Origin: Endothia cerciana
Taxonomy: Eukaryota > Ascomycota > Sordariomycetes > Diaporthales > Cryphonectriaceae
NCBI GenBank assembly: GCA_026119935.1
Contig: JALRMH010000035.1
Location: 310,001-374,000, forward strand
Reading direction: 5' to 3'
Length of the DNA stretch: 64,000 nt
A model generated the notes under the pieces. It was not told the DNA's origin. It made no database searches and saw only the letters and a program-made list of their open reading frames with translations. Shown one piece after another: positions 11,052 to 23,857 of this stretch. Position numbers and translations under genes: made by a program. Numbering within the stretch: position 1 is the first letter of the stretch; the number at the start of each line of letters is the position of its first letter.

Positions 11052-14000
11052 CTCAGACTTGCGCAGTCACCCCACTGGCCCGTGATGACCGTTAGACGGA
11101 ACAACTTGGCCAGCAGTGGGTCATTGATACCTCACGAAGAGTGGGAGGATGGTACGATGCAATTGTTGTAGACAAAAACATAGAGAAAATATTTCAAGTC
11201 GTGATCCGGGAAATCGCCGGGGCAGATTGTATCACCGGAGACGGTTTGAATATGAAATGCTCAGATCGGCCCGGCGTCGAGGAAATGGGTTCATATGATC
11301 CACGGCCGGGCCATAAGAACTTGGATGGACCGTTCACCCCAGAGTTTGTTATATATTGCGGGGATATCTTTGCTCAGCTGACCTGATTGCGGGGAACCCA
11401 TAGCGTTATTCCCACGATGTGGGTTCGATGTGGGACATGTGGAATGATACTCTGGTGGTCAATGATTTGCCGGCTGGCCACTTCCGACTAAGAATCACGG
11501 GATTTGCAAACGGTCGATTCACTGATTTTGCCACTTCTCAAGGTTGAGGAAAGATTGGACATGTCTGGTGCCTCTTTCGAGCTAAGACAAGCTTCACCAC
11601 GACTCGGAATAATGGGTAAAGACCCTTTTGCGGACCTGAAGAGCTCCAGCGAGCAGGAACTGAGGTAGAAGGCCACAGTCCTGGGCTTCAACCGTGACAG
11701 TCTGCGACCACAACGTGTTGTTCGACTCGGTCCTGTCTCGGCTCCCATCAGCCAGGCAGCGGTGACAGCGTGCTGATATGCTTCACTGCGAGTCTTCCTC
11801 GTCCCACATCAACTGACCCTCAATTATAAGAGTCATTGATAGGCTAGAACCAATAATAACAGGATCAATGCTGCGGTTCCCCAAGGTAAGAGCTCTCTTC
11901 CTTTGCACCATAATGAGATCTAGCGTGACAGCTCTAGAAGGATGGCCATCCCTAGTGCTGACTGGGGATGGTGTTGGCTATATGGCTGCATAGAGGGTAG
12001 CCTCTCACATCCAGTTCACCTCAGCACTCCGTTATACCAATATAACTTCCTGGAATCTTTCTGGGTGTTCTATGAAAACCCCAGGCCGCGTCTCGGGCGC
12101 ATCATCTTGTACAGGCCAGTTTAATGGCGAGCTGGCGGCGTCGCGGGGGTCTAGGTCTCAGAGTTGCCTGTAGAGGAGCTTAGTCGACTGAAGGACGACA
12201 TTATATGGATCTTGTGACTTTCCGATCTTCTCCCTAGATTCCATGTCAGCTTACTTGTAATGATGGTGAGGTACCAATGGTGCTGAGGTCGGGATTTGAC
12301 CCCCAGACAAGCGCACTGGAGAATTCAAATGGGGCTTTGTCTCTCGAAAAAAGAACCATGGTCTCTAGGCTACTCTTTTTTTTGCTCTAGGTGGAGTGTA
12401 TAGAGTTATGTATAGACTAAGCTGAAGCTGGACTCGATGTTGCGGTGACGAAGTCGTTCGATCAGAATAGAGGTTCCTTTGGACGTCAATTCACGTTATA
12501 TCTGAGCGGTAATTACTGTCTAGACATCCCCAGGGAAGCTTTCAAAGAGCAAAGAGTATTTAGGATCGTTGATGTATTGTCTACGTCTTGAACACCATTC
12601 AGAGCATCTAGTCTCCAAGGTGAAGGGTACTGCACAAACTGACGCATGACGTTCCTATCGAATCTTCTGCGTATAGCGCTGCCACTAGTTGTCTTTGAAT
12701 TCATTGTCTTCATGTTAAGACTCTTATTCATGTGTTTTTGACAGTCTTGAACCAACTCCAGGCTTGTCATGTCCAGGGAATTGATGTAAGATGTCATAGA
12801 CCGCGTGTTATTCCCAGTCATCCAGCTCGGTCGGAACTGTCATTCGAGCTGCCTTCCACCGCTTCGGTCTCGTGCCTGAAGGTGGAGAAGTATTGCTCAT
12901 GCTCAAATGTTATTTAGAGCGTGTCGTAATGGGCGAAGGCGCAAATCCCCACTTTTTGCTCGTGATCGTCAACACTTTCTTCATCTTGCCCAAGTGTCTT
13001 GCCGCCGTTCTGAAGGTTCCCAGTAAGAGCGGATCTAGTGGTTATTCCAAAGCAGTGCACCCTGCAGTCGATACCGCCCGATCTCATATGCAGACCCGGG
13101 ACCCGGGGGATAAAGCATGTGATCAGTAGAAATGCTACCCGAAGGACAGCCTGCGAGTAAAATAAATTAGTTTGCAACGCCGATCTATTAAGTTGAACAT
13201 GGATGAAGCTCACGACGAATATAAGAAAGGATAAGATATTGTGATTGAGGGCCAGCAGTGTTTGTATTGGCAGAGTGTCGAAGCCGAACATGGAGATGAG
13301 TCTAGCCTTTATTGCCGTGATGAAGATGCCCATGCATAACACCTGTACTTCTGCCACAACCCTCCTCATCCAAATTGATGAGGATGGAGGTGCCATCTCT
13401 GTGCGGTATATGAAAAGTAACTTGTGATTCTCCATCGTGAAACGTGCAAAGTGGTAACGCTGATTACCTTGTTGAGTTGAGATTCAGTACTGGCTCAACA
13501 ATGATGGGATCTTGAAGGCATGGAGGAATATACTATCTACTATTGCTGCTTCCATTGGTTATCTCCTTGTTTCGTAGACGTCCTTCTCTAAGCCCTTTCC
13601 GGTGGTGAGGTGTGGTCCAAGAGCTGGTTTATGTGACAAAGGAAGCGACCATAGAGTGCGCGAACGCTAGGGGGCTTTGTAAGGTTGGGCCTCGGATCCA
13701 AGCAGGAAGTACTGTCTGATAGCATGGTGACCATTGAAAGAATACCACCATCAGACACCGACCATTTGGAGTGCGAGGCGCGGCCTCACATATGGGATCC
13801 TGGTCCTTAAGGCCCGGGCGGCGGCCGGAATCCTAGAGCTGTCCGGCGCCTGCGAGCTGCTTTCAACAAGACCATATTAGTCTGGCACGTGCTATTATCA
13901 AGTATCGATGTTGATAATATCGATGTAAGGAAGAGAAAGGAACCATCAGAGACATGGTATAAGGCGAGCTTGGCAATGAGACACCGCCTAGAAGCGGTTG

Positions 14001-14408
14001 TAGCACGGCTCCCACATGCCCAGGCAATATGGGCCGACGCTATTCTGAGGGGCGTGGTCATCGTAATCGTGATCTTCTCACCCAATCAGTGTCATGCAAC
14101 GAGCCGATGGTGCGGAGCCTTCAAAGAGGGCCGCTTAAGTCGTTGTAGACAGGATAGGCAATGATGAGGAAGGCAAGCCGACGCGGAGACGACGATACCA
14201 AGGGTAGACCATTGGCCAGCCCCGGATTCAAGACATCAGTGTCAGGGGTCGACACACCAAGAAGTTACACACGATAGACCGCAAACTTCCGAGACATCAG
14301 GTCATAAAGCCTCAGACGGCATATACAGTCTCGTTTATATCGTCGACGTTCGTCCAACACGTCGTGCCTTACCGAGGTCCACGGACGATAATTCCTGCCT
14401 AAGCGAGA
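11052..14408. other. Long gene-poor region
   Basis: About 3.4 kb between the carboxylesterase promoter and the 3' end of the coiled-coil gene. The longest frame (minus, 12914-13435, 173 codons) contains hydrophobic stretches but has no family resemblance and an odd composition, so I do not call it. No tRNA or transposon structure is recognised. Confidence 0.5.
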
Positions 14409-16156
14409 TTATATTGCCCTCCTGCCCCAGCGCTTCACAATCCCCTCCCTCTTAACATTACGCCCCTTGGTCAGCATTGCAGCTTCCCTTTCCACGCCTT
14501 CTAACCTACCCGCGACGTTTTGCACCTCCTGTACTAATACTCTGATCGATGATTCGATGCCTGGGTCGACAAGGTTGACCTCTGCGAAGGGGCTCTCTGC
14601 TAGCACCGAGTCGCGAATGAGTTGCAGTGCTGTTCGTGCATCGGATAGGTAGGAGGACGCAGAGTTTTCAAAGGCAGACTGAACGTTACGGGAGATCTCA
14701 GCAGATTTGCGGGCTCGGTCAGTCAGGGTTGTTGAGAGGTAGCTAGCCTGCGCCTGAGCCGTATTCTTCGATAGGTCGTCTGATACCGGGGGAAATACAG
14801 CAAGCTCGCTGAAGAGGTGATCGAGCGGTGAGTTGTAGAGGGCACCACCGGATGACCATCCTCCAGCTTTAGTGTTTGCAGCTGCGGCACGAGACGGTGC
14901 GGGGGTCATCATTGTGTCTATGATCAACGACTGAGGCCGGCGAGCCGGTGAGGCTGAGTTGACTGTGCCGCGGCGTTTGGGAAGGGAGGGGATAGAAGTT
15001 GACAGCTCTGTCTTCGCGGCAGCAACGAGGCTGGAAGCTGCACTTTCGTGAGCCTTGAACGTGGATACACGGGCGGATAAGCGGTCGACGCGGTCAAGAA
15101 GAAAGTCGAGGCAGTCAAGAATCTGTGAATCGGTCAGCCGACATACACCGTGGAGACAATTTTGCTAACTCACATATTCTAAAGCTTCAGCAGAGCGGCT
15201 AACGCCGTTCGAATTTTTGGCAGACAGTGACTTAAGGGAAGGCTCTAGCCATTGTTGTTCGACGGACATCTGTGCCACCGGCAGGATCTCCAAGTACAGC
15301 TCCTCTAGCTCTTCCTGCTGTGCTGTGATGTCTTCCGCGGCAGCCTGGCCACTCGCTGCAGGCTTTTCGTGAGACTCCAAGCTCTCCAAGAAGACACGGT
15401 CGAGCTTGGTGCGGATGCACTCCACATTGTACTTGATCAGCCTGGCGCAGATTTCTCGCAGCTTGGTCACGCTCTCGGTCTCCTCTGGGTCCTCCGTATC
15501 CAGCTCCCAGCCGAGCTTCTGAAGACTGGACAGGAGCTGGTCATCCGATTGAAGCACGCTGTTGACGATATTGGCCATCTCGTCACTGCAGATTTGGGTC
15601 TGCTGCTCGAGCTCCGAAACACGATAGTTTAGGCCCTGGAGCAGAAGTTCAACGGCGGCAGTGAGAGCCTTCCGGTCGGACTCCCATTTATGCACCTGCT
15701 TGATATTGAGGTTGTAGCGAGCGTCCCCGGCCCTGCCACTGATCGAGAACAGTCGAGACAAAGCATCTTGCTGTTGTACAAGCACCTCCGTCTGTCTGTT
15801 GATGGTGTCGGTGGAACGGTTGAGCTCCTCGATAGCATCACGAAGCTCCTGGTCACCGAGGGCCCGGACCGCAGAGAGATCAGCAGTAGCCACCAGGTCC
15901 TCTGCCTTCCCATTACGCTTGAGAAAGTGATAGCTGAGTAAAGGTTAGCCACGATTCGTGTGCAACCGATGTTTGGGGTGACATACGAACTCAGCTCGTC
16001 CTTGCTAAGCAATGTGTCTGGTGTGAGGTGCGACCTGACCCACTCAGACCAGAGTCTCCTCTGCTTCTCGTCTTCTAACATCGAGCGGAGTGCCGCCGGC
16101 TCGACAGGCACATCGTATGTGCGGATGATGTTCAGCAGATCATCTGGACTCTCCAT
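14409..16156 (-). CDS. Coiled-coil protein, probable augmin (HAUS) subunit 3
   Basis: Three exons on the minus strand (16156-15987, 15933-15174, 15122-14409; introns of 53 and 51 bp), 547 residues. The N-terminus (MESPDDLLNIIRTYDVP...WSEWVRSHLTPDTLLSKDEL) followed by SYHFLKRNG and long heptad-rich helices resembles the N-terminal HAUS3 domain, where a short globular segment precedes coiled coils. The rest is mostly predicted coiled coil (ELRDAIEELNRSTDTINRQT; SELEQQTQICSDEMANIVNS), with a proline/serine-rich break around PSLPKRRGTVNSASPARRP and a basic C-terminus (KREGIVKRWGRRAI). Length is close to animal HAUS3 (about 600). Augmin recruits gamma-tubulin to spindle microtubules so that they branch. 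The assignment rests on pattern similarity of the first 130 residues; another spindle coiled-coil protein is possible. Confidence 0.6.
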
Positions 16157-19100
16157 CGCGTGGCCTTTCAGTCACTCCGTCGAGGGACAGATGCCGACCA
16201 TCAAATTCGGATGCCAGGTAAGATCGTGGAAGTTCTTGGACAGGCCGAGGTATGTCATGGGCCAGATATCGAGCCTGGTAGGACGGAGGCCGCACCAACT
16301 GCGTCGAGGGGGTAATGACACTGCCAGGTAGCTGGACTCCTTCGAGGTTGGGACTCTGGCGATGCGGCACAAACTGAGCACAAACACAGGCAGGACGTCG
16401 TAATAAGGCTTGCAGGGATCAGCCCCCAAAAGTTGCCTGCCAATCAGGCACGAACGTCCCTGAAGGGGAACCTCGCACCATGGTACGGCGTGCTGTAGTA
16501 GTGTACGGGCCACGGAGTAGCGTCCCACCCCCGCTCAGCTCAGCGGGTGGGGCGCGCTGAACGATGTGTACCGTACCGCCTGTAACGCCTGTCACGCCTG
16601 TGCGTCGTCCCCCTGTCACCATCCCACTTCAATGTCCAGTTGTCCTGCTCAGCATCGTCATCAACAATTATCAGACACATGCTGCGCGTGAGGGTTCTTT
16701 TCTTTCCAAGGCGACCAACACCATATCGTACAACTGAATGGTATGATCACCATCTTCTATGCTACGGCCTGGACTGTGTCATGGGCTACGACGACCTTCA
16801 GGGGCTTGACCAGGTCATCACGTCTCTACAATTCATCTAGTTGAGCATGGAGCCGTGAGGGTTTCGTGTGGCCTCAAAGAAAGAAGAGGAGGGAGGGGGA
16901 GTCTCACAGTGGTAAATTCGCCATGGCTTGATTTACCTTCATGCCTGCGCCTACTTGCCGTTGTGCTCGCTCTCAGCGAAGACGAGGGCAACCACGGGGT
17001 TGCGATCCTCGAAGGCCTTCCTCGAGTCTGCGGATCTCCGAACCCCCCCCATACACTTCCTCATCGCTGGCGGCTGATTGTCATCTTGGGACCTCCCTCC
17101 TTTCCTGCTTGACATAGCCTGGTGTAGCCTTCACAACACACGAGACAAATGCACCAACCCCACCAGGTCACGATCCGCTTGGTCACTAACCTCGTGTTCC
17201 TTTACCCAGGTATCGGCTCCCAATCTGTATCTCGTGCCGCGAGTAGACCGCTAGACCGCGCATAGGCAGACAGTTCGGCATCTTCACGGACCATGGCCGG
17301 ATGCGGATGCGGTGCATGTTATCCATGGGGTTATGCAGGGGCACCGGCAATCTTGACCTGGCTTTGGCCTCGGATTGGATGATGATGCAGACTCGAACGC
17401 CATGTCGAAGCTTCTATTGACCTTCCATGAACGCGCTGGTCTGCTCACCTTCGCCAACGCCGTCTAGTGGCTTGCACACCGACATGATGGCATCGGCGTC
17501 TTCCAGAAGCCCCTCAACGCCACATAACGACGGCTAGTGTCAAGTCGGCCCCTTCAAATGGTTTCCAGCATGGGAGGTCGCATTAATCCAAAGGCGCCAC
17601 CTCGCTTGAGAACGGCGAGGGGATGGACGTACCAGCACTGCTGTGCCAGTCGCACCGCATTTGGTCTGCGAAGTGGGCCCAGGGAAGCATCTCTCGATGG
17701 ATGGTAGTCATAACGAGGTGAGTCTCCCCTCCCGTAGAGATGTGCATTCATCTCACAGGATTCATCGAGGCTAATGCTGTCGTGTAGTTGATGTCTGCGA
17801 TGAGCACCGGTCTTGGCGTGACTGCAACCGAGAAAATTTCCCGCATGTTTGCTGTCGTCTCGTCCTGCATCTGTACCGAAAGCGCGAGTTCTGATCCTGT
17901 CGTATTGTCTCTGAGGAACTATTTACGTCCCAAGTCTCACGAAGTCGCCAGTGGCTTCGGCTTGTCTCTCCACGATGCCAACCTGAGACATAGTCGTGGA
18001 CATTTTGCAACAAGGCGCTCGACTGCTCCGATGTCAGTCTCGTTGATTTCACTTTCGCACAACGCCTTCAGGTGGAATTATTTCCGCCAGGGCGAGTCAA
18101 ACGCGCCGAGATGAAGCCAGAGCGTATGATGCCATTTGCTCCCCACAACGTTAAATCACACAAGCATCCTAGACGGACATACTCCTGTGCAACTCTCCTG
18201 TCAACCCGAAATCGTTCTTACACGGCACTCGCAATCTCCCACATGACCAACTACTCAGTTTTCATAGTCTGGACTTTTGTCGGCAGAACATCGACAAAAC
18301 CTGTCAGCTTCGTTGCGATCAGCAGCACGGCACGAGACAGGCATCCAGCCGCAGGTTCGGCACGGATGACTGCAGCTCCTTTTCCACAAGTGGAACTGGC
18401 ATAGCTGCAGAGCTCTGCAGCTGCAGGAGCCTGATGCATAGCGAATTATTAGTACCTTGTTGTGGGAACACTGCGATATGCGAGGCACCGTGTGAGAGGT
18501 TGACTTTTATTTTCGTTTGCGCGACCTGCCCTGCTGGACCACTCGTACTGGACCATCAGCCTCCTTCTTTGTCACCCCTGAACCGAATTTTCCTACCTGG
18601 CGTTCAGCCCAACACAAGCTATGCATGCAGTTTCAGACTGGGCAAAGGCCCGGTTGAGGATTACGGATTCAGGACTAGCATGCAAGCTACAGTCCCCTCC
18701 CTGCCTTGTTTGCTACAACTGGCCTGTCAAGGATTGAAACATCGCATAGCATCCGGGTTTGGCATCTGTCCGGGGATTCGGCAACACGCCCTTGACCCTT
18801 GGCTGGGGTGGCTTGCAACTGCCGCCGGGCAGATTCCCGAACGCACACTGGCTTCGGTTTCTTAATCCCGTCCAGGCCGGAGGCTCTTCCCGCGAACATT
18901 CAACCTAGGCTAACCGCAGTCGACGGACGAACTGACTCGGGCTAGAGGTCTTTCTGCGGTCCTGACTCTTGTCTGCGGGATGACTGCTACCGCACCGTGG
19001 GCTGGGGACGGGGCTCTTTACGACGCATGACGTCGGAGGGATTTTCAGCCATCAGCGAAGGCCGCTTGACGAGTTGGCTTGGAGCACAAGCCCCTGTGTC

Positions 19101-20488
19101 TGTGCCTGGGCTGATCTTCGCAAGATATAAGTAGCGAGCTGCTCTGCTTCTGTTGTTAAATTAAGTAGACTTAGTGCCTTCTCGTTGACCATTCGCTAGC
19201 TCGGATATTTTGTCTCAGCACGGCGTATGCGCACAATGACAGGCCAAGGCTGTCCTTCAGCCACCAAGCTTCACCTACTTCAAGCCTGTTCAGTAGTCAG
19301 TTTACTGCCGTGAGTCGGTCCGACCGGGGCGTAACATATCCTCAGCAACGCTTCCTCATGGGGGATTCGCCACCGCTGAGTTACTCTGTAAACGAAAGTG
19401 GGACTGGCCCGCCGTTCTACTATGGCTGGTTTACCCTCGGCCGCTCGGTGGAAACGTCCGCATGTCAGTCTTTGTGCTCTGAGACATTCGGGAACGGTGA
19501 TGGGCACAAGAAAGTATGGCTAGGAGGAGTGGCTTCGTGTCATGTCCTACATCTACCTACCCTACCATGACGCCATTTCATCCCTTGGTCGGTTCTTCGA
19601 ACGGGTCCCTTTGCCCGAGATGCACATAGCCAGGAGGTCAAGCAACACGTCACAGGAGGTGGACGCGCATGTATCCGTCTGCTATCCGCAATAGCCAGAC
19701 TAGGCCACTCTGGTTTGAATGGTTCTTGAGCCGGTCGAGCAAACAGATTTTGAGAAATTTTCTCGCCTGTGGGCTTTTGATGGGCGCAGTGCGGCCCACC
19801 CTAGCAGATCAGTCATAAGTAAGCGCCTCACTCTTCTATGTTTGCCCCTACCTGCTTTATGCCGGCGGTGTACGATGGCAAGTGCCGGATAGGGAGGCAG
19901 GTGTGGATCCCAAACGGCGACACCAAACTCGACCATGATGGTGACCATGGACGGCGAGTGCATGGCATTGGTGTTAGTCCAAACGGATACCATGACAGGA
20001 CGTCGTGCTCGCTGATGGTGCCTCTGTACATGGCATCACTGCATTCACATGAGCATTAGCCTATAAGAAGAACCTACCTCCTGCGTTCGTCTTCAGTTTC
20101 GTCATGTCCTGTCCATGGATTTTCTATATCCATCTACTTGTACCGCAATCCCATCCCCTCGGGTCGCCAGTCACAAGCGCATCTTCCATATCTGTCATAA
20201 TTCAAGGCTCCTTCTGTACCTTGATTTGTGTCTCAGGTGGCATGATCGTCAAGGATTACTGGTTCCCAAATATCGGACATTGCTTGTTGCCTTACTACTT
20301 TGTGTCTCGCTTTCCTCTTGACCACGGACGACTTCAAATTCGCACATCTCGCACCAGACTCTCGCATACCGCCTGGTCCGCCGTGCTTCCACACTGGCGC
20401 ATGGCAGGTTGGCAGACCGCGGTAGGAAGACAAACGAGAGAGGTGCCTGGCGGAACCGCCACTCGAGAGCAGCGTCGGTACTCAGAAC
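16157..20488. other. Gene-poor region (4.3 kb)
   Basis: Lies between two divergent genes. Many short frames occur on both strands, none with a recognisable domain. Around 17.55-18.0 kb the minus strand shows a few adjoining short frames broken by stops, possibly a decayed gene, but I could not identify a family. A TATA-like ATATAAG near 19124 and the pyrimidine-rich stretch before 20489 may be promoter elements. Confidence 0.45.
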
Positions 20489-22985
20489 ATGATCGATGTC
20501 AATGAAAATGCGGCCCCCACAAGTCGACAAGATTGCTGGAATATGAAGAAGCGCTGGAGCGACCTATCCCACACGGCCCGTGGCTACTGCCATGTCTTCC
20601 TCGCCATTGTCTTCTTCTTTCTCGCACAGCTTCTGACGTGCGTCTGGGATATGGCGTTCTGGGCCTACCGTCTTGACTTTCCTGGTCAAATTGTTGCCAT
20701 GGTGTCTGTTTGGCTTGTCATGTGGGCTCTGCAAGTCCTTTTCTGCAGGCCGGGCGAGGGACTGGAGAGACTCTATCATCGGCACCTCAGGCCTCCTGTA
20801 AGTCTGCGCTTCCCTCCAGTACTCCCCTGCTTTTGCGGACATCATTGATGCTAACTGCTGCTGTTTTCTGCACAGACTGAAGTGCTCAACAAGCATATGT
20901 CCATCGGATTCACAGTGCCCTTCCTGGCTTTAATCAGTCAATCCTTCGCGGGCGCAGACCAAGTAGGCTTGTTGACGACGGCCTTTGGTACGTCTCCTGT
21001 CGGCTCTATCTCCCTCCACCGCGGTTTTTTTTTCTTTTTTTTTCTTTCTTCTTCTCACGTGGTCGGAGGTTGGTGCTTCGGCGATCAAAGCTGATATTAT
21101 GTCACATTGTACAGTAGTGACAGGTGTACTGAACGCAATCTTTGTGTATGTGCTCGCATACTATGTACAACGCTGGATCACCAAACGCGTCACGAAATAC
21201 CGACCGTCGGCAGGCCGAGCCATGCGACACAGGAATGACTTAGATGCCGAGACTGTCCGGCATGGATGCCACATAAACGTGAATGCCACGCGATCGGGCT
21301 CAGTGCTCCACCAGGTTGTTGCGTCTGCCGCCACCGACCCAGGCTGTGTGAGGGCTGAGAAAGTCCTCGAGCAGACATGTTTGGATCGGTTCCGGAAGCA
21401 CCTCAGTGATGTCTCGACGTTGTGCACGCCGTCTGGGTATGCGAGCGATTCGAACGGGCCGAGTATGGCCCATATCTGTGAGGCACGGGGAGCGAGTGGT
21501 GGGATTCCCGAGGACGCTCTACGGGCGTTGGAGAACGGGACGGGCGCAGCGAACTCGTCGCCTTCCGTCTCATCGCGTCGGATCCTCGTCGCTGCATGGA
21601 CTTGGACACAGAAAAACATCTTCCTAGTCTCCTCTGCCCTGCTGTTTCTCCTTGTTGGTCTTCCGCTCTCATGCCTCCGGCGCAACGACCTCTTCCTGGA
21701 TATCGGATTCCTTTTCACTGTATGGTTGACGTTTACCTCGACGCAGACCAGAGTGAAGCAAAGCATCACTTGGCATCGGCGACATCACTCAGGACAGACC
21801 CACAACAGGAAACGTGGTCTGACAGCCCTTGCGACACTACTCAACCCCGTTCTTTGGACCTCGCTCTTTCTCATCTGCTACGGTCTCGCAAAGTCCCACA
21901 TCCGCCAGGAGCCCACTGCTCTGGTCACTGCCCGTTTCAAAACAAACAACACTCTCTCTGATGTCATCGCACACCACATCGACATGTCCAACATCAGCCC
22001 CAACGTTAGCTCTCCCAGCACGATGTCACCAGCCAACACGACCTCCCCGTCCTACTCGACGCATCTCCCCTTGGGTGCGGGCGACATAGCCACCTCCATC
22101 CTCAACGCGGGTATCGTATCCTGGGGGCTGAAACTATTTGAGTACCGGGGCCAGATAATCTCTCGTGGCGGGGTCACTGTGCTCATCACCTCTTCTGTTG
22201 TTGCCATCTTCAACATCGTTGCCTGGCCCCTCCTCGCCCGCCAGATTGGCGTCCGGCCTGCGGCTTCAGATCTGAGCTTTGCCGCGCGAAGTGTCACCAT
22301 CGCGCTGGGCGTACCCGCGATGGGGAGCCTGAAAGGGGACGCTGGAGTCAATGCCGTGGGTGTTGTAGTCAATGGGATATGCTTTCAGCTTGTGGCGGAT
22401 TGTTTTGTGGGTGGGCAGGGCTTTGAGGGTGCAATGGCTCAATTGCGAAGGGCCATATCCGGGTGGATGGGGATGATCGTGGGTAGGATGAACCGCATAA
22501 CTAAAAGAGCCCTCTCGGATGCAGGAAGGAAGAGCGACGGACAAGGCTATCCACAACCACAAGGGCCCTCTCAAGGGCCCTCGAGACGGAGCGACGACGA
22601 CGGCCTTCAACGCCATGTGCGGTACAGCTCAGACGCCACGCAGTTCGATGAGGGACACGTGCCCAGCCCTCCCAGTTTTGCGCATGAGAGCGCGCTGACC
22701 AATGATGCAAGCCATTACGGGCCCGGTCGTGGTTACGCACAACGCCAATCGCCAGCTGAGGAGGACCTCGCCCCCACACACGGGGACGATGTCCTAACGG
22801 TAGCAGCAGGCGTCACGATCGGTATCAACGCCGCCGCGATGGGCACCTCGCACCTGTACGAGCAGAATAGTCACGCGGCGCCCTACTCTGCACTGTCAAT
22901 GACCATGTTTGGTGTGTTCACCGTGTTGTTCACCGTCCGGAGCCCGATGGTGGGGTGGCTTATCAGTTTGGTCGGGGGACCATGA
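20489..22985 (+). CDS. Fused LrgA-LrgB-type membrane transporter
   Basis: Three exons, 20489-20797, 20876-20987 and 21115-22985 (introns of 78 and 127 bp), 763 residues. The first part is LrgA-like: several membrane segments with LDFPGQIVAMVSVWLVMW and, across intron 1, PPTEVLNKHMSIGFTVPFLAL. The second part is LrgB-like: LGAGDIATSILNAGIVSWGLKLFEYRGQI, RSVTIALGVPAMGSLKGDAGVNAVGVVVNGI and VGITIG-like VAAGVTIGINAAAMGTSHLYEQN. Two long hydrophilic insertions, before and inside the LrgB part, make it much longer than bacterial LrgB (about 230). Bacterial LrgAB proteins affect murein hydrolysis and pyruvate transport; the plant fusion PLGG1 carries glycolate/glycerate across the chloroplast envelope. 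In a fungus the cargo is probably a small carboxylate; this is inference. The last intron carries long T runs. Confidence 0.82.
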
Positions 22986-23857
22986 CACCCCTAATCTACG
23001 GCCTACGATGATAGAGACGGGCCGAGAGGGGAGGACATTCGATGAAGGAGCTGGTCTCTGCACGATGACGACCTGACGGACGGTATGATGCCTCGATATG
23101 ATGAGTCTGTCACGGCTGCATGAAACGATGATTATCATGAGGACCCCGATGGTGCGTCAGATACCCTGCATACAGGATAGAAGACGTGGGCTGAGTAACC
23201 TTTTGGACCTGGCGTTGGGGCCCGGGTAGGCGGCACTTATCACAGCACGGGATGTAACAGCATCGCTTTTAAGCTAGCATCACAAGGGCAAAACGAGTGC
23301 GTTGGAAAAAGATATGACTCCTGTGTGTGAAACCCTCGTGTGAAGAAGGCCTGAGAAATGCGTCTTTTCTCTGAACATGATGGCCTCGTGTCACGGACCG
23401 AGCGGCGGCCCTACCATCGGGCAGCCTCGTAAGGAAAGGCACATTGGGTGAGGCCGTAGCAATGTATGTGGAGGACTCTGGAGGTTAGCGTCAGCCTCGT
23501 CTCACACGGCTGCACTATTTGAAGCTTGCATATCCGAGGGCGCTCTGCGACGTGTGCGCATTGTCGCGTGGCGGGCGCAGATGGACGTCTGTCACGAGCA
23601 CAAATGTCACTTCGTTGACGCCCTTCCTGAGCCGGCTTGATTCTCGGACAGCTTGATGATTAGTGCCGGCGCATGATGAATTCTTTTTGGAGTTCTCAGT
23701 TGTGTGTAGCAGGAGCAGCTCCGGCCTGTGAACCCTTGCATACCTGCCCTGCTCGCCTGCGATTACTATGGAGTCGTGCGAGCTCAGCATGAAACTCCCT
23801 TTTTCCATTTCTTCTTTCCTTTCCTTTTGGCCTTGTCCCCCATTCTGATCTCCTTGA
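22986..23857. other. Convergent intergenic region
   Basis: About 870 bp between the stops of the LrgAB-type gene (+) and the prolyl isomerase (-). No supported feature. Confidence 0.5.

Noticed and set aside
12287..12330. GGGATTTGACCCC, similar to a tRNA T-arm
   Set aside because: No matching acceptor stem, D-arm or anticodon arm at the right distance; I found no tRNA in the window.
12914..13435. 173-codon minus frame with hydrophobic stretches
   Set aside because: No family resemblance, uneven composition and no splice-supported extension; likely chance.
17554..18052. Adjoining short minus-strand frames that might be a decayed enzyme gene
   Set aside because: Stops break every frame, and I could not match any segment to a family or find splice sites that restore one.
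20985..21114. In-frame start at 20985 for the LrgAB-type protein
   Set aside because: It lies at the end of exon 2 and inside the T-rich intron 2; splicing from the 20489 start restores the LrgA part.
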